64,000 bases of DNA from CAWUEZ02 sp963921355 (GTDB lineage: Bacteria; Pseudomonadota; Alphaproteobacteria; Thalassobaculales; Thalassobaculaceae): the NCBI GenBank assembly GCA_963921355.3, contig OZ001190.1, positions 4,092,001-4,156,000 of the forward strand. The letters run 5' to 3'. The position numbers and the translations under genes are program-made. Below the pieces are notes generated by a model. It had not been told where the DNA came from, did no database searches, and saw only the letters and a list, made by a program, of their open reading frames with translations. Positions within the stretch are counted from its first letter, which is position 1, and every line of letters begins with the position of its first letter. Below, piece after piece: positions 41,712 to 50,109 of this stretch.

Positions 41712-43745
41712 ATGCTCAAGAACTTGTCATTCGGTCGGATTGGCTCGAATCTGGCCTTGAAGAAAAAGTTGTTGGCCGGTTTTGGCGCGGTTCAACTTGT
41801 GATGTTGATTGTCGCCGGGTTTGGATACTTTGGGTTTGTCTCGGTTTCCGACGACGTTCAGGAGTATGCGGCCAATACCGAGATCGGTTCCAAGACGGCC
41901 AAAGTCGAGATCGATTTCCTGAAGCTCCGGCGCCACGCGCTGGCCTTCTCCCACACCGGTGACGCGGCCGAGGCCGAGGCCGTCCACAAGCTGGCCGACG
42001 CTCTGGCGCCGAAACTGGCGGAACTGGAAGCCAAGGTCACCGACACGAAGCATCGCGAGGAAATCGCCCACATGGCGAAGGCCCTCGCCAGCTACTCGGA
42101 GTCTTTCGATCATGCGGAAGAGCTTGAGTACGAGTTCAAGGCCCTGTCCAAGTCCCTGCAGGCCGAGGGCGATCGCGCGCTGCACGACATCGATGCCCTG
42201 GTCGCTGCCGCGATCAGCTCGGGGAACACCGACGCGCTGATCGCCGCAACGTCCATCCGCGAGCATCTGCTGCTGGCGCGCCTGCACTCCAACACGGTTA
42301 TCGGGCACCAGGACGACAGCGTCGCGGAACAGGCTGAGAGCGAGATCCAGGCGACCATCGCGCCGCTGGCTGAGCTTTCCGGTTTCGATTGGTCGGCCGA
42401 CGAGCGCACGCTGATCGCGGACGCCCAGGCGGCCCTCACATCCTTCGAAGCGACCTACAAGACCGCACGTAAGGACCAGCTGGCGGTGCGCAGCCTGATG
42501 GACACCGAACTGGCCGAGGCCTCGGATGCCATCATCAAGGATGCCGAACTTCTGGTCTCCCAGATCGCCGAGGTTGAGAAAGCGGTCCGTGAGAAGACCG
42601 AAGAGCATGTGCTGCTGGCCGAGATCGAGATGCTGGCGGCGGCCGGGATCGGCTTCGTCGGCGGTATCGTCATCGCGCTGACGCTCGGCAACGCGATCGC
42701 CAATCCGATCGTCTCGATGACCGGGTCTATGGGCAAGCTGGCCGAAGGCGACCTGGAGGCCGAGATCCCGGCCCAGGAGCGCGCTGACGAGGTCGGCCGC
42801 ATGGCTCGCGCGGTCCAGGTGTTCAAGGACAACGCGATCCGCAACAAGGAGCTCGAGGCCGAGGCCGAGGCGCAGAAGCAGCGCGCCGAGGAGGAGAAGC
42901 GTCGGGCCATGAACGAACTGGCCGACACCTTCGAAACCAGCGTCGGTGAGATCGTCGAGGGTGTGTCGGCGGCGGCGACCGAGCTGCAGTCGACGGCCCA
43001 GAGCATGACCACGATCGCCGACGACACCAGCAACCGCTCGACCACGGTGGCGGCGGCGGCCGAGGAAGCCAGCGCCAACGTCCAGACCGTGGCGTCGGCG
43101 GCCGAGGAACTCGGCAGCTCGATCACCGAGATCAGCCGGCAGGTGTCGGACTCCTCGCAGATGGCGCGCTCGGCGGTGACCAAGGCCCAGAACACTCAGC
43201 AGAGTGTCGAGGACCTGGTGACCGCGGCCCAGAGCATCGGCGAGGTGGTGGAGCTGATCACCAGCATCGCCGAGCAGACCAACCTGCTGGCCCTGAACGC
43301 CACGATCGAGGCGGCACGGGCCGGCGAGGCCGGCAAGGGCTTCGCGGTGGTCGCGACCGAGGTCAAGAACCTGGCCGACCAGACCGGCAAGGCGACCGAG
43401 GAGATCTCGACCCAGATCGCCAATGTGCAGCGTCAGACCGGCGAGTCGGCGACCGCGATCCAGGAGATCGTCAAGCTGATCGACGAGATGGACGGCACGG
43501 CGACGGCGATCTCGGGTGCGGTCGAGCAGCAGAGCGCGGCCACCCAGGAGATTGCCCAGAACGTCGAGCAGGCGTCCCAGGGCACCAGCGAGGTGACCAC
43601 CAACATCGTCGGGGTGAGCCAATCCTCCAGCGAGGCTGGTGCGGCGGCCAACCAGGTGCTCTCGGCGGCGGGTGAGCTCTCGCAGAACTTCTCCATGCTG
43701 CAGAGCGAGATGCGGCGCTTCCTCGACAACGTGCGGGCCGCCTAA
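41712..43745 (+). CDS. methyl-accepting chemotaxis protein
   Basis: A 677-residue chemoreceptor. Residues 21-44 form helix 1, about 260 residues of periplasmic helical bundle follow (no PAS or Cache pattern; the paired helices resemble HBM or 4-helix-bundle sensors), and helix 2 lies near 303-327 (AAAGIGFVGGIVIALTLG). HAMP is about 328-380. The signalling hairpin has the invariant tip IAEQTNLLALNATIEAARAG near residue 520, flanked by long coiled coils with Ala/Glu/Gln methylation-type heptads. There is no C-terminal CheR-binding pentapeptide. It is followed 95 bp later by a BLUF photosensor gene. The ligand is unknown. Confidence 0.92.
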   Translation: MLKNLSFGRIGSNLALKKKLLAGFGAVQLVMLIVAGFGYFGFVSVSDDVQEYAANTEIGSKTAKVEIDFLKLRRHALAFSHTGDAAEAEAVHKLADALAPKLAELEAKVTDTKHREEIAHMAKALASYSESFDHAEELEYEFKALSKSLQAEGDRALHDIDALVAAAISSGNTDALIAATSIREHLLLARLHSNTVIGHQDDSVAEQAESEIQATIAPLAELSGFDWSADERTLIADAQAALTSFEATYKTARKDQLAVRSLMDTELAEASDAIIKDAELLVSQIAEVEKAVREKTEEHVLLAEIEMLAAAGIGFVGGIVIALTLGNAIANPIVSMTGSMGKLAEGDLEAEIPAQERADEVGRMARAVQVFKDNAIRNKELEAEAEAQKQRAEEEKRRAMNELADTFETSVGEIVEGVSAAATELQSTAQSMTTIADDTSNRSTTVAAAAEEASANVQTVASAAEELGSSITEISRQVSDSSQMARSAVTKAQNTQQSVEDLVTAAQSIGEVVELITSIAEQTNLLALNATIEAARAGEAGKGFAVVATEVKNLADQTGKATEEISTQIANVQRQTGESATAIQEIVKLIDEMDGTATAISGAVEQQSAATQEIAQNVEQASQGTSEVTTNIVGVSQSSSEAGAAANQVLSAAGELSQNFSMLQSEMRRFLDNVRAA

Positions 43746-43767
43746 GGCCGCATCAACCAGGCATCGG

Positions 43768-43795
43768 CGGGCGGCCGCATCACAACGGCCGCCCG
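43768..43795 (+). terminator. strong hairpin after the chemoreceptor gene
   Basis: CGGGCGGCCG (43,768-43,777) and CGGCCGCCCG (43,786-43,795) form a perfect 10 bp G+C stem with an 8-base loop, 22 bp after the MCP stop. No T run follows, so it may end transcription imperfectly or protect the mRNA end and allow some read-through into the BLUF gene. Confidence 0.6.
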
Positions 43796-43839
43796 TCCAG
43801 GACCAACGCAGAACACGCGAACACACGAAGAGTCAGAGA

Positions 43840-44355
43840 ATGTCGGCGCTCAGGAAAAGCCTTGATCAGGCCCCGCTGGATGACCCGGGCGCGGGAATTC
43901 CGACCCAACCACCCGACGCCGAACACGAACTCTGGGAATTCGCCTACTACAGCTCAGCTTGCTTTGCTCACGAGGACGCCGATCTCCGACGCCTCGTCAG
44001 GAGCGCAAGCGAGCGCAACAGAAGTCTCGGAGTGACCGGGATGCTGGTCTACTGGAACCAATCCTTCTTCCAGGTTCTGGAGGGACCGCGATCCACCGTG
44101 GAAGGCGTCTTGGAGACCTTCATCCGACCATCCCAGTCGCATTCGGGGATCATCCAAGCGCACGCAGGCGTGGTGGCGGAGCGCACGTTCCCGACCTGGG
44201 CGATGGCGGCACGGGTCGCGTCCGACAAAGAGATCATGTGCATTGAGAAGCTGATCGAACGCTCGGAGAGCAAGCGGAGCTTGGAGGACGGCGAGCCTGT
44301 CGGTTCGATCCTGCTGCAGGCGTTTCTGTCAGCCGCCGGTCGACTCATCGGTTGA
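43840..44355 (+). CDS. BLUF-domain blue-light sensor
   Basis: A 171-residue protein with a flavin-binding BLUF domain from about residue 30 to 125. The key positions are present: Tyr36 in WEFAYYSSA, Asn60 in SERNRSLGVTGMLVYW, Gln78 in SFFQVLEGP (the Gln that flips on blue-light excitation) and Trp120 with Met122 in FPTWAMA. The C-terminal 45 residues are a short helical cap with no output domain, as in single-domain BLUF proteins (PixD/SlrI-like) that act by binding partners. It follows the chemoreceptor on the same strand, which makes a light-responsive motility or biofilm role plausible but unproven. Confidence 0.9.
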   Translation: MSALRKSLDQAPLDDPGAGIPTQPPDAEHELWEFAYYSSACFAHEDADLRRLVRSASERNRSLGVTGMLVYWNQSFFQVLEGPRSTVEGVLETFIRPSQSHSGIIQAHAGVVAERTFPTWAMAARVASDKEIMCIEKLIERSESKRSLEDGEPVGSILLQAFLSAAGRLIG

Positions 44356-44397
44356 ATGAAACCCGATGCGGTCGGCTCTCATCCGTCCAAGCGGGAC

Positions 44398-44919
44398 TCA
44401 GGGTACGACGCAAACGTGATCTTCGGACGACACGCGGTCCTGCGGCCCATCCATACGCTCGATCAACTTCAGCACCGCGTCAGGTTTGTTCCCACGGTAG
44501 CTGACTGGCCAAAGGACCTGCTCGAAGCGCACCGTTTGCCATTCCTCACTGTTCGGGTATCGCAACACCGGCAAGACGACCCGGATGGTGAGAGGAAGGC
44601 TGCTCGACAGTACCTGCTCCGTCTGCCGTCGCAGGACCACGGCCTCTTCATCAGGCCATGCGCCCAGGGTCTTTCCGGTAAGGTCTCGGCCGATGGTTTC
44701 GACCAGGCGCATTCCGAACAGCCGGTAGCGATAGTCCCCGCCGTCTGACAGGCGTTCGACAATGGCCATCTGGTCCATCCAGGGCTGCAGATCCTCAGGA
44801 GCGAAAGCGGTTCGCGACAGGACACCGGCGGGACCGGCAGCGCCCCGCGCCCAGCGCGCGAAGCTCCGGCACGGCTCCGTTACGAGAGTTTCAGTTCCCT
44901 GAACTACCTCAGACGGCAT
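44398..44919 (-). CDS. PAS-domain (PAS_5 type) protein
   Basis: A 173-residue soluble protein with one PAS fold of the PAS_5 (PF07310) kind: a WARGAAGPAGVLSRTAFAPE lead, MDQMAIVERLSDGGDYRYRL then FGMRLVETIGRDLTGKTLG, where the F/Y-R-x-R-L-x-G...E..GRDLTG pattern is diagnostic. These proteins are common in alphaproteobacteria and carry no kinase or cyclase output. The start at 44,919 is taken over a GTG nine codons upstream. It converges on the BLUF gene, so it belongs to the same sensory neighbourhood but a separate transcript. Confidence 0.8.
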   Translation of the reverse strand: MPSEVVQGTETLVTEPCRSFARWARGAAGPAGVLSRTAFAPEDLQPWMDQMAIVERLSDGGDYRYRLFGMRLVETIGRDLTGKTLGAWPDEEAVVLRRQTEQVLSSSLPLTIRVVLPVLRYPNSEEWQTVRFEQVLWPVSYRGNKPDAVLKLIERMDGPQDRVSSEDHVCVVP

Positions 44920-45078
44920 CGGCTGACCCCAGCGCGTACATCGCACCTTCCCCGGAATCTATTCTGCAGCAACGTGGTAAACAAAACCTTACCGAAGCGC
45001 CCATCGGCCCGGATCCAGGACCCGGAGACGCCTGCCGGGACGCCGGACGAGGAAACCAGCGGAACCACGCTCGAGCCT

Positions 45079-45990
45079 ATGAAAAACACAGAGGACGATA
45101 TCCCGATCATCGACGCGCACCATCATTTCTGGGCATTGGGTGCCGGTCACCATCCCTGGCTCGAGACCGAGGACGTCCCTTTCCGCTACGGCGACTACAG
45201 CGCGATCAAGCGGGACTATTTGCCCAGCGACTTCGTCTCCGATCACGCCGGCCATCGGATCGTCAAATCCGTGCATATGGAAGCCGAGTGGGATCCCCGC
45301 GATCCGGTCGCCGAGACCCGCTGGCTTCATGACCTGCACGCGGAAACGGGATGGCCGCATGCCGTGGTCGGCCAGGCCTGGTTCGCCCGCGAAGATATCG
45401 CAGACGTACTGGCAGCCCACGCCGCCTACCCTCTGATGCGCGCCATACGCCAGAAACCCGTCGCAGCTCCGACCCCGCAGGCCCGCATTGCTGACGGGCC
45501 TGGGTCGTTGGCGGACCCAGCGTTTCGCCGGGGCTATGCCCTGCTCGGCCAGTACGGGCTCCATTTCGACCTGCAAACCCCGTGGTGGCACCTGCCGGAA
45601 GCCGAAGACCTGGCGGTGGCGTTTCCCGACACGCTGATCATTCTCAATCACACCGGCCTGCCGGCCGACCGGTCGGCATCGGGACTGAAAGGCTGGTACC
45701 GCGCCCTGTCCGGGTTCGCGGCCCACCCCAACACCGCGATCAAGATCTCTGGCCTCGGCGTACCGGGAAAGACCTGGACCGCTGCCCTGCAGCGCGATGT
45801 GGTCCTGGAGACAATCCGACTGTTCGGGGCCGCCCGCTGCATGGTCGCAAGCAACTTCCCGGTCGACTCGCTCTGCGCCAGCTACGACGAGGTCTTTCGC
45901 GGCCTGAAGGAGATCACCCGCGACCTCAGCGACACCGACCGACAGGCACTGTTCTCGGAAATGGCCGAACGGGTCTACCGTCCTGTCTAG
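45079..45990 (+). CDS. amidohydrolase-family TIM-barrel hydrolase (sugar-lactonase-like)
   Basis: A 303-residue amidohydrolase-2 (PF04909) protein. IIDAHHHFWALG is the metal-binding HxH motif, PLMRAIRQKPV and HFDLQTPWWHLPEAEDLA follow the barrel order, IILNHTGLP carries a conserved His and VASNFPVDSLCASYDEV a terminal Asp-like position (Asn-Phe-Pro-Val-Asp). This group includes L-rhamnono-1,4-lactonase and 4-sulfomuconolactone hydrolase. The start at Met 45,079 removes a 35-residue disordered extension from GTG 44,974, which remains possible. The stop codon TAG falls inside a dispersed repeat. Confidence 0.85.
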   Translation: MKNTEDDIPIIDAHHHFWALGAGHHPWLETEDVPFRYGDYSAIKRDYLPSDFVSDHAGHRIVKSVHMEAEWDPRDPVAETRWLHDLHAETGWPHAVVGQAWFAREDIADVLAAHAAYPLMRAIRQKPVAAPTPQARIADGPGSLADPAFRRGYALLGQYGLHFDLQTPWWHLPEAEDLAVAFPDTLIILNHTGLPADRSASGLKGWYRALSGFAAHPNTAIKISGLGVPGKTWTAALQRDVVLETIRLFGAARCMVASNFPVDSLCASYDEVFRGLKEITRDLSDTDRQALFSEMAERVYRPV

Positions 45991-46044
45991 AGCAGATCCG
46001 TGTCAGAGGGATCTGCTCTAACTTTATGATTCAGATCGGATTCA
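45988..46044. repeat. dispersed inverted-repeat element (AGAGCAGAT family), short copy
   Basis: Arms AGAGCAGAT (45,989-45,997) and ATCTGCTCT (46,011-46,019) enclose CCGTGTCAGAGGG; the tail AACTTTATGATTCAGATCGG then ATTCA matches the copy at 8.9-9.0 kb. The element contains the stop codons of both convergent genes, the amidohydrolase (TAG at 45,988-45,990) and the dehydrogenase (TGA complement at 46,042-46,044), so it could act as a bidirectional 3' end. Confidence 0.75.
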
Positions 46045-46913
46045 GACGGCTTCCCCGGTAAACAGCTTCAGAACGGCGATGCCATCCTCCTCGCCGTGGC
46101 CACGGGCCGACATCAGGCGGAACAGCTCGGCGGCCTGGCGGCTCATCGGTACGGCGGCACCAAGGTCATGGGCAAGGTCTCCGACCATATCGAGGTCCTT
46201 CAGGACCTGGCGCAGATAGCCTGCCGGCGCGTAGTCGCGCGCGACCATGCGCGGCCACATCGCCGCCATCAGGTTGGAGCCGGCGTATCCGGACTGCAGC
46301 GCCGCCTGCAGTTTGACAGGATCGACACCGCCCCGCTCGCCCAGGTTCAGCGCCTCGGCCAGCACCACGAAGTTGGTCAGCACGCAGACCTGGTTGACCA
46401 TCTTGGCAACCTGTCCGGCCCCGACGGGCCGAGGTGGACAACGCTGCTTCCGAGACCCTGCAGAACCGGGTCGACGGCCGCGACATCCTCATCGTCGCCA
46501 CCGACCATGATCGCGAGGTCACCACTCCGGGCGGCCGGCGGACCGCCGGATACCGGCGCGTCGACCCACCCAGCACCAGCGGCGTCGCGAAGCCGCGAAG
46601 CCATGAGCTTGGTCCGGGCCACGACGGTCGTCGAGAAGTCGACGAGAACGGTACCGACCGCCATCCCCTCGGCCGCCCCAGCAGGTCCGAACAGCGCCGT
46701 CTCCAAATTGTCCGTGGTGGTTACGCAAGCCATGACAATGTCGGCGCCCGCCGCAGCAGCGGCCGGTGAGACGGCGGTTTCAACCCCGGCCTTCTCGACG
46801 ATGCCACGCCGGGCACCGTTAGGATCGAAGCCTACGACATCATGGCCAAGATCCCGCAGACGACAGACGAACCCTCCCCCCATGAGCCCCAGGCCGAGAA
46901 ACCCCAGACGCAT
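46042..46913 (-). pseudogene. 3-hydroxyisobutyrate-dehydrogenase-family oxidoreductase, single-base frameshift
   Basis: Two overlapping minus-strand frames encode one intact-looking protein of about 290 residues. The first (46,913 down to about 46,430) has GFLGLGLMGGGFVCRL, DFSTTVVARTKLMA and the DAPVSGGPPAARSGDLAIMV signature. It then misreads HLGP-SGPDRLP. The second frame continues as VGAGQVAKMVNQ (catalytic Lys) and then NFVVLAEALNLGERGGVD to the end. Adding one G at about 46,424-46,428 (CCGTCGGGG to CCGGTCGGGG on the coding strand) restores HLGPVGAGQVAK. Everything else is undamaged. The enzyme would oxidise a 3-hydroxy acid with NAD(P). Confidence 0.8.
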
Positions 46914-47019
46914 TCTTCCCTCCTGGGCGAACGCCCGCTTGTTTTAGATCAAGGTCTCAAGACCGACGGCGCCGTAGGATCCGTCGGCTCGCAACTCCCA
47001 CAACCCGGTCGACCCAGCG
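46914..47019. promoter_or_regulatory. divergent promoter region of the ABC exporter operon
   Basis: This 106 bp spacer lies between the leftward dehydrogenase and the rightward ABC operon. TTGTTTTAGATCAAGGTCTC near 46,939-46,958 is the only A+T-leaning piece and may hold a promoter. Ribosome sites are weak on both sides, and no palindrome was found. Confidence 0.35.
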
Positions 47020-47727
47020 ATGGCGGATATCGTCTTTCAGACGCGCGATCTGTCCAAGGTCTATCGGACAGGTGAGGTCGAAGTTCACGCGCTCCGCGGC
47101 GTCTCGATCGACCTGTTCGCCGGCGAGATGGTGGTCCTGCTGGGACCGTCAGGCAGCGGCAAGTCCACCCTGTTGAACATTCTGGGGGGACTGGACACCG
47201 CGAGTTCCGGGGAGGTCAGGTTCGGCGACATGATGCTCACCGGTGCCCGGGAAGCCGACCTGACCCGGTACCGGCGAGACCACGTCGGGTTCGTGTTCCA
47301 GTTCTACAACCTGGTGCCCTCGTTGACGGCATTGGAGAACGTCGAACTGGTCACCGAGATCGCCGCGGCACCGATGCCGGCGGCCGAAGCCCTCGCCCTG
47401 GTCGGTCTGGCCGATCGGGTCAATCATTTCCCGGCCCAGCTGTCGGGTGGTCAGCAACAGCGGGTCGCGATCGCCCGGGCCATCGCAAAACGGCCGGCCG
47501 TATTACTATGCGACGAGCCGACGGGGGCGCTGGACAGTGAGACCGGGCGGGTCGTGCTCGAGGCGCTGGATACGGTCAACCGCGATCTCGGCACGACGAC
47601 CGCTGTGATCACCCACAACGCGGGCATCGCCGCAATGGCGGATCGGGTGATCCGGTTTGCCGATGGTCGGGTTGCCGCGGTCGATACCGTCCCGGTCCGG
47701 CAACGACCCTCGGACATCGACTGGTAG
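47020..47727 (+). CDS. ABC transporter ATP-binding protein (MacB/LolD type)
   Basis: A 235-residue ATPase of the FtsX-partner class. Walker A is LLGPSGSGKSTLLN, the Q-loop VGFVFQFYNLVPSLTALENV, the signature LSGGQQQRVAIARA, Walker B AVLLCDEPTGALD and the H-loop AVITHN. The first gene of three (ATPase, permease, adaptor) that overlap or nearly abut, it powers a mechanotransmission exporter in the inner membrane. The substrate class of such systems covers lipids, lipoproteins, macrolides and small peptides. The 15 bp gap to the permease gene fits a single operon. Confidence 0.9.
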   Translation: MADIVFQTRDLSKVYRTGEVEVHALRGVSIDLFAGEMVVLLGPSGSGKSTLLNILGGLDTASSGEVRFGDMMLTGAREADLTRYRRDHVGFVFQFYNLVPSLTALENVELVTEIAAAPMPAAEALALVGLADRVNHFPAQLSGGQQQRVAIARAIAKRPAVLLCDEPTGALDSETGRVVLEALDTVNRDLGTTTAVITHNAGIAAMADRVIRFADGRVAAVDTVPVRQRPSDIDW

Positions 47728-47742
47728 GGGCGCGAGGCAACG

Positions 47743-50106
47743 ATGCGACTGGACGCGCTGGACCGCAAACTGCTTCGGGATCTCTGGGCCCAACGCGGCC
47801 CCGTGCTGGCGATCGCGCTCATCGTCGGCTCGGGCCTGGCCGTCCTGATCATGTCGCTCAGCGTCGTCGACTCCCTGCAGGAAACCCGCCGCGCCTACTA
47901 CCAGCGTTTCGGCTTTGCCGATGTTTTCGCGACCGCGAAGCGCGCACCAGACACGCTGGCGGACCGGATCGCCGAGATCCCCGGCGTCGGAGTGGTCGAG
48001 ACCCGGATCGTGAAGGACGTGTTGCTCGATGTCCCCGGATTCCGGGAACCGGCGACGGCGCGGCTGATCTCGCTGCCGGAAGACCGGGAGACGCGGCTGA
48101 ACGGATTGGCCCTCAGGGCAGGCCGCCTTCCCCAGGCGCGGTCCGAGGACGAGGTCGTGATCCTCGAATCCCTGGCAAACGGCCACGGCCTGGCGATCGG
48201 CGACAGCCTGTCGGCGATCATCAACCGCAAGAAGCAGGACCTGCGGGTTGTCGGCATCGCCCTGTCACCGGAATTCGTCTATGCGATCGGCCCTGGCAGT
48301 CTCATGCCGGACGAAAAGCGATTCGGGGTGCTGTGGATGCGCAGCGACGCCCTGGCCGGTGCGTTCGATCTGGACGGCGCCTTCAACGACGTCTCGGTCT
48401 CGCTGATGCACGGCAGTTCGGCTGGTGCCGTCATCGAGCAGGTGGACAGGTTGCTCGACCCCTATGGCGGCACCGGCGCCATCGCCCGCAAGGTCCAGAC
48501 GTCGAATTGGTTCGTGACCAATGAGATCGAACAGCTCTATGCGCTCGCGACGGTGCTGCCGGCGATCTTTCTCGGTGTCGCGGCCTTCGTAATGAATGTG
48601 GTTGTTGGCCGCTTGGTCGCCCTGGAGCGTGGACAGATCGGTCTTCTCAAGGCGTTCGGCTATGGACCGGCTGAGATCGGGCGCCACTACGGCCTGTTCG
48701 TGCTGACCATCGCCCTACTCGGGCTGGCCCTCGGCATCGTCGCCGGATCCCTGTTCGGCCGACAGATGACCGAACTCTATACAGAACAGTTCCGGTTTCC
48801 GGTTCTGATCTACTGGACGAGCCTGGACGCCGTCCTGACGGCGGGCCTGGCAGCCATCGGCGCCGCCTTGGTCGGCGGCGTCAGCGGGATCCGTGCAGCC
48901 ATGGCCCTACCCCCGGCCGAAGCCATGCGGCCGGCGACTCCCGCCGCCTATCGGCGCACGGTGATCTCCCGGTTGGCGGCGGGCATCGACCAGCCGACCC
49001 GGATGATCGCCCGCCATCTGATCGGTCATCCGACTCGGACCCTGACCACTGTGGCCGGCATCGCCGTCGCCCTCGGCGTCTTGATCATGTCTCTCAGTTG
49101 GCGGGACTCGATCGCATACATCGAACTGGACTTCTTTGAACGGACCCAGCAACAGGATGTATCGATCTCGCTGCGCGAAGACGGGGCGCACGCCGCCGTG
49201 CACGCGATCGCGCGCCTGCCGGGGGTCCTGGTCACCGAGCCGATCCGGTCCGTGCCGGTGCGCCTCAAGACCGGGACCACGGAGCGGCTCGAATCCCTGG
49301 TGGGACTTCCCAAAGATCCCCGCCTGTTTCGACCCCATGACGCCGCAGGGCGACCGATCAACCTGCCCGAACACGGATTGATGATCTCCACCACCCTCGC
49401 CGACCTGATGGGGGTCGTCCCCGGCGACCGGATGACGGTTGAGGCCCGTACCGACCGTCGCCCGACCGCCGATCTCGCCATCGTCGGCACGTTCGAAACC
49501 CTGATCGGCTCCCCGCTCTACGCTGCGAAACCGGTTCTGGACCGTTTCATGGGCGATGGCGAACGGTTTTCGGGAGCCCATCTTCGGGTCGATCCCCGTC
49601 ACGATCATGCGTTCTTTTCCACGCTGAAGGGAATTCCCGAGGTGGCGGCGGTATCGAGCAAATCGGCCGCCCTCGGCGAGTTCCGCCGAACCCTGGATGA
49701 AACCATGGACGTGATGATCAGCGTCTACGTCGCGTTCGGCTGCGTTATCGCCTTCGGGGTCGTCTACAACGCCGCCCGGGTCTCGCTCTCCGAGCGGGAG
49801 CGGGATCTTGCGAGCCTGCGGGTCCTGGGCTTCACCCGGGGCGAGGTCGCGTATGTCCTGCTCGGCGAACTTGCCGTGCTCAGCGTGCTTGCCCTGCCGC
49901 TCGGGTGCCTGTCCGGGTATGTGCTGAAGGCGATCTTCACCAGCCAGTTCAACAACGAGCTGTTTCGGATCGCACTGGTCATCGAGCCCGCGACCTACGG
50001 GACCGGTCTGCTGGTCGGACTCGCGGCGATCCTCTGCAGCGGACTGATCATGCACCGCAAGGTCAACGCTCTGGACATGATCACCGCCTTGAAGACCCGG
50101 GAGTAG
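47743..50106 (+). CDS. FtsX-family ABC transporter permease with two FtsX repeats
   Basis: A 787-residue inner-membrane protein. One helix near residue 20 (GPVLAIALIVGSGLAVLIMSL) is followed by a large periplasmic domain, three helices near 270-370, a second copy starting near 435 (HPTRTLTTVAGIAVALGVLI), another periplasmic domain, and three terminal helices (ISVYVAFGCVIAFGVVYN on). This duplicated layout is that of LolC/E-related and DevC-like long permeases rather than MacB, which has a fused ATPase. FtsX motifs RERDLASLRVLGFTRGEV are present. It must work with the upstream ATPase and the downstream periplasmic adaptor. Confidence 0.88.
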   Translation: MRLDALDRKLLRDLWAQRGPVLAIALIVGSGLAVLIMSLSVVDSLQETRRAYYQRFGFADVFATAKRAPDTLADRIAEIPGVGVVETRIVKDVLLDVPGFREPATARLISLPEDRETRLNGLALRAGRLPQARSEDEVVILESLANGHGLAIGDSLSAIINRKKQDLRVVGIALSPEFVYAIGPGSLMPDEKRFGVLWMRSDALAGAFDLDGAFNDVSVSLMHGSSAGAVIEQVDRLLDPYGGTGAIARKVQTSNWFVTNEIEQLYALATVLPAIFLGVAAFVMNVVVGRLVALERGQIGLLKAFGYGPAEIGRHYGLFVLTIALLGLALGIVAGSLFGRQMTELYTEQFRFPVLIYWTSLDAVLTAGLAAIGAALVGGVSGIRAAMALPPAEAMRPATPAAYRRTVISRLAAGIDQPTRMIARHLIGHPTRTLTTVAGIAVALGVLIMSLSWRDSIAYIELDFFERTQQQDVSISLREDGAHAAVHAIARLPGVLVTEPIRSVPVRLKTGTTERLESLVGLPKDPRLFRPHDAAGRPINLPEHGLMISTTLADLMGVVPGDRMTVEARTDRRPTADLAIVGTFETLIGSPLYAAKPVLDRFMGDGERFSGAHLRVDPRHDHAFFSTLKGIPEVAAVSSKSAALGEFRRTLDETMDVMISVYVAFGCVIAFGVVYNAARVSLSERERDLASLRVLGFTRGEVAYVLLGELAVLSVLALPLGCLSGYVLKAIFTSQFNNELFRIALVIEPATYGTGLLVGLAAILCSGLIMHRKVNALDMITALKTRE

Positions 50107-50109
50107 ACG

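Noticed and set aside
41727..43826. 699-codon minus-strand ORF covering the chemoreceptor gene
   Set aside because: It mirrors the MCP frame and gives a low-complexity His/Arg/Leu-rich product with no domain; the plus strand encodes a full MCP with the invariant tip motif.
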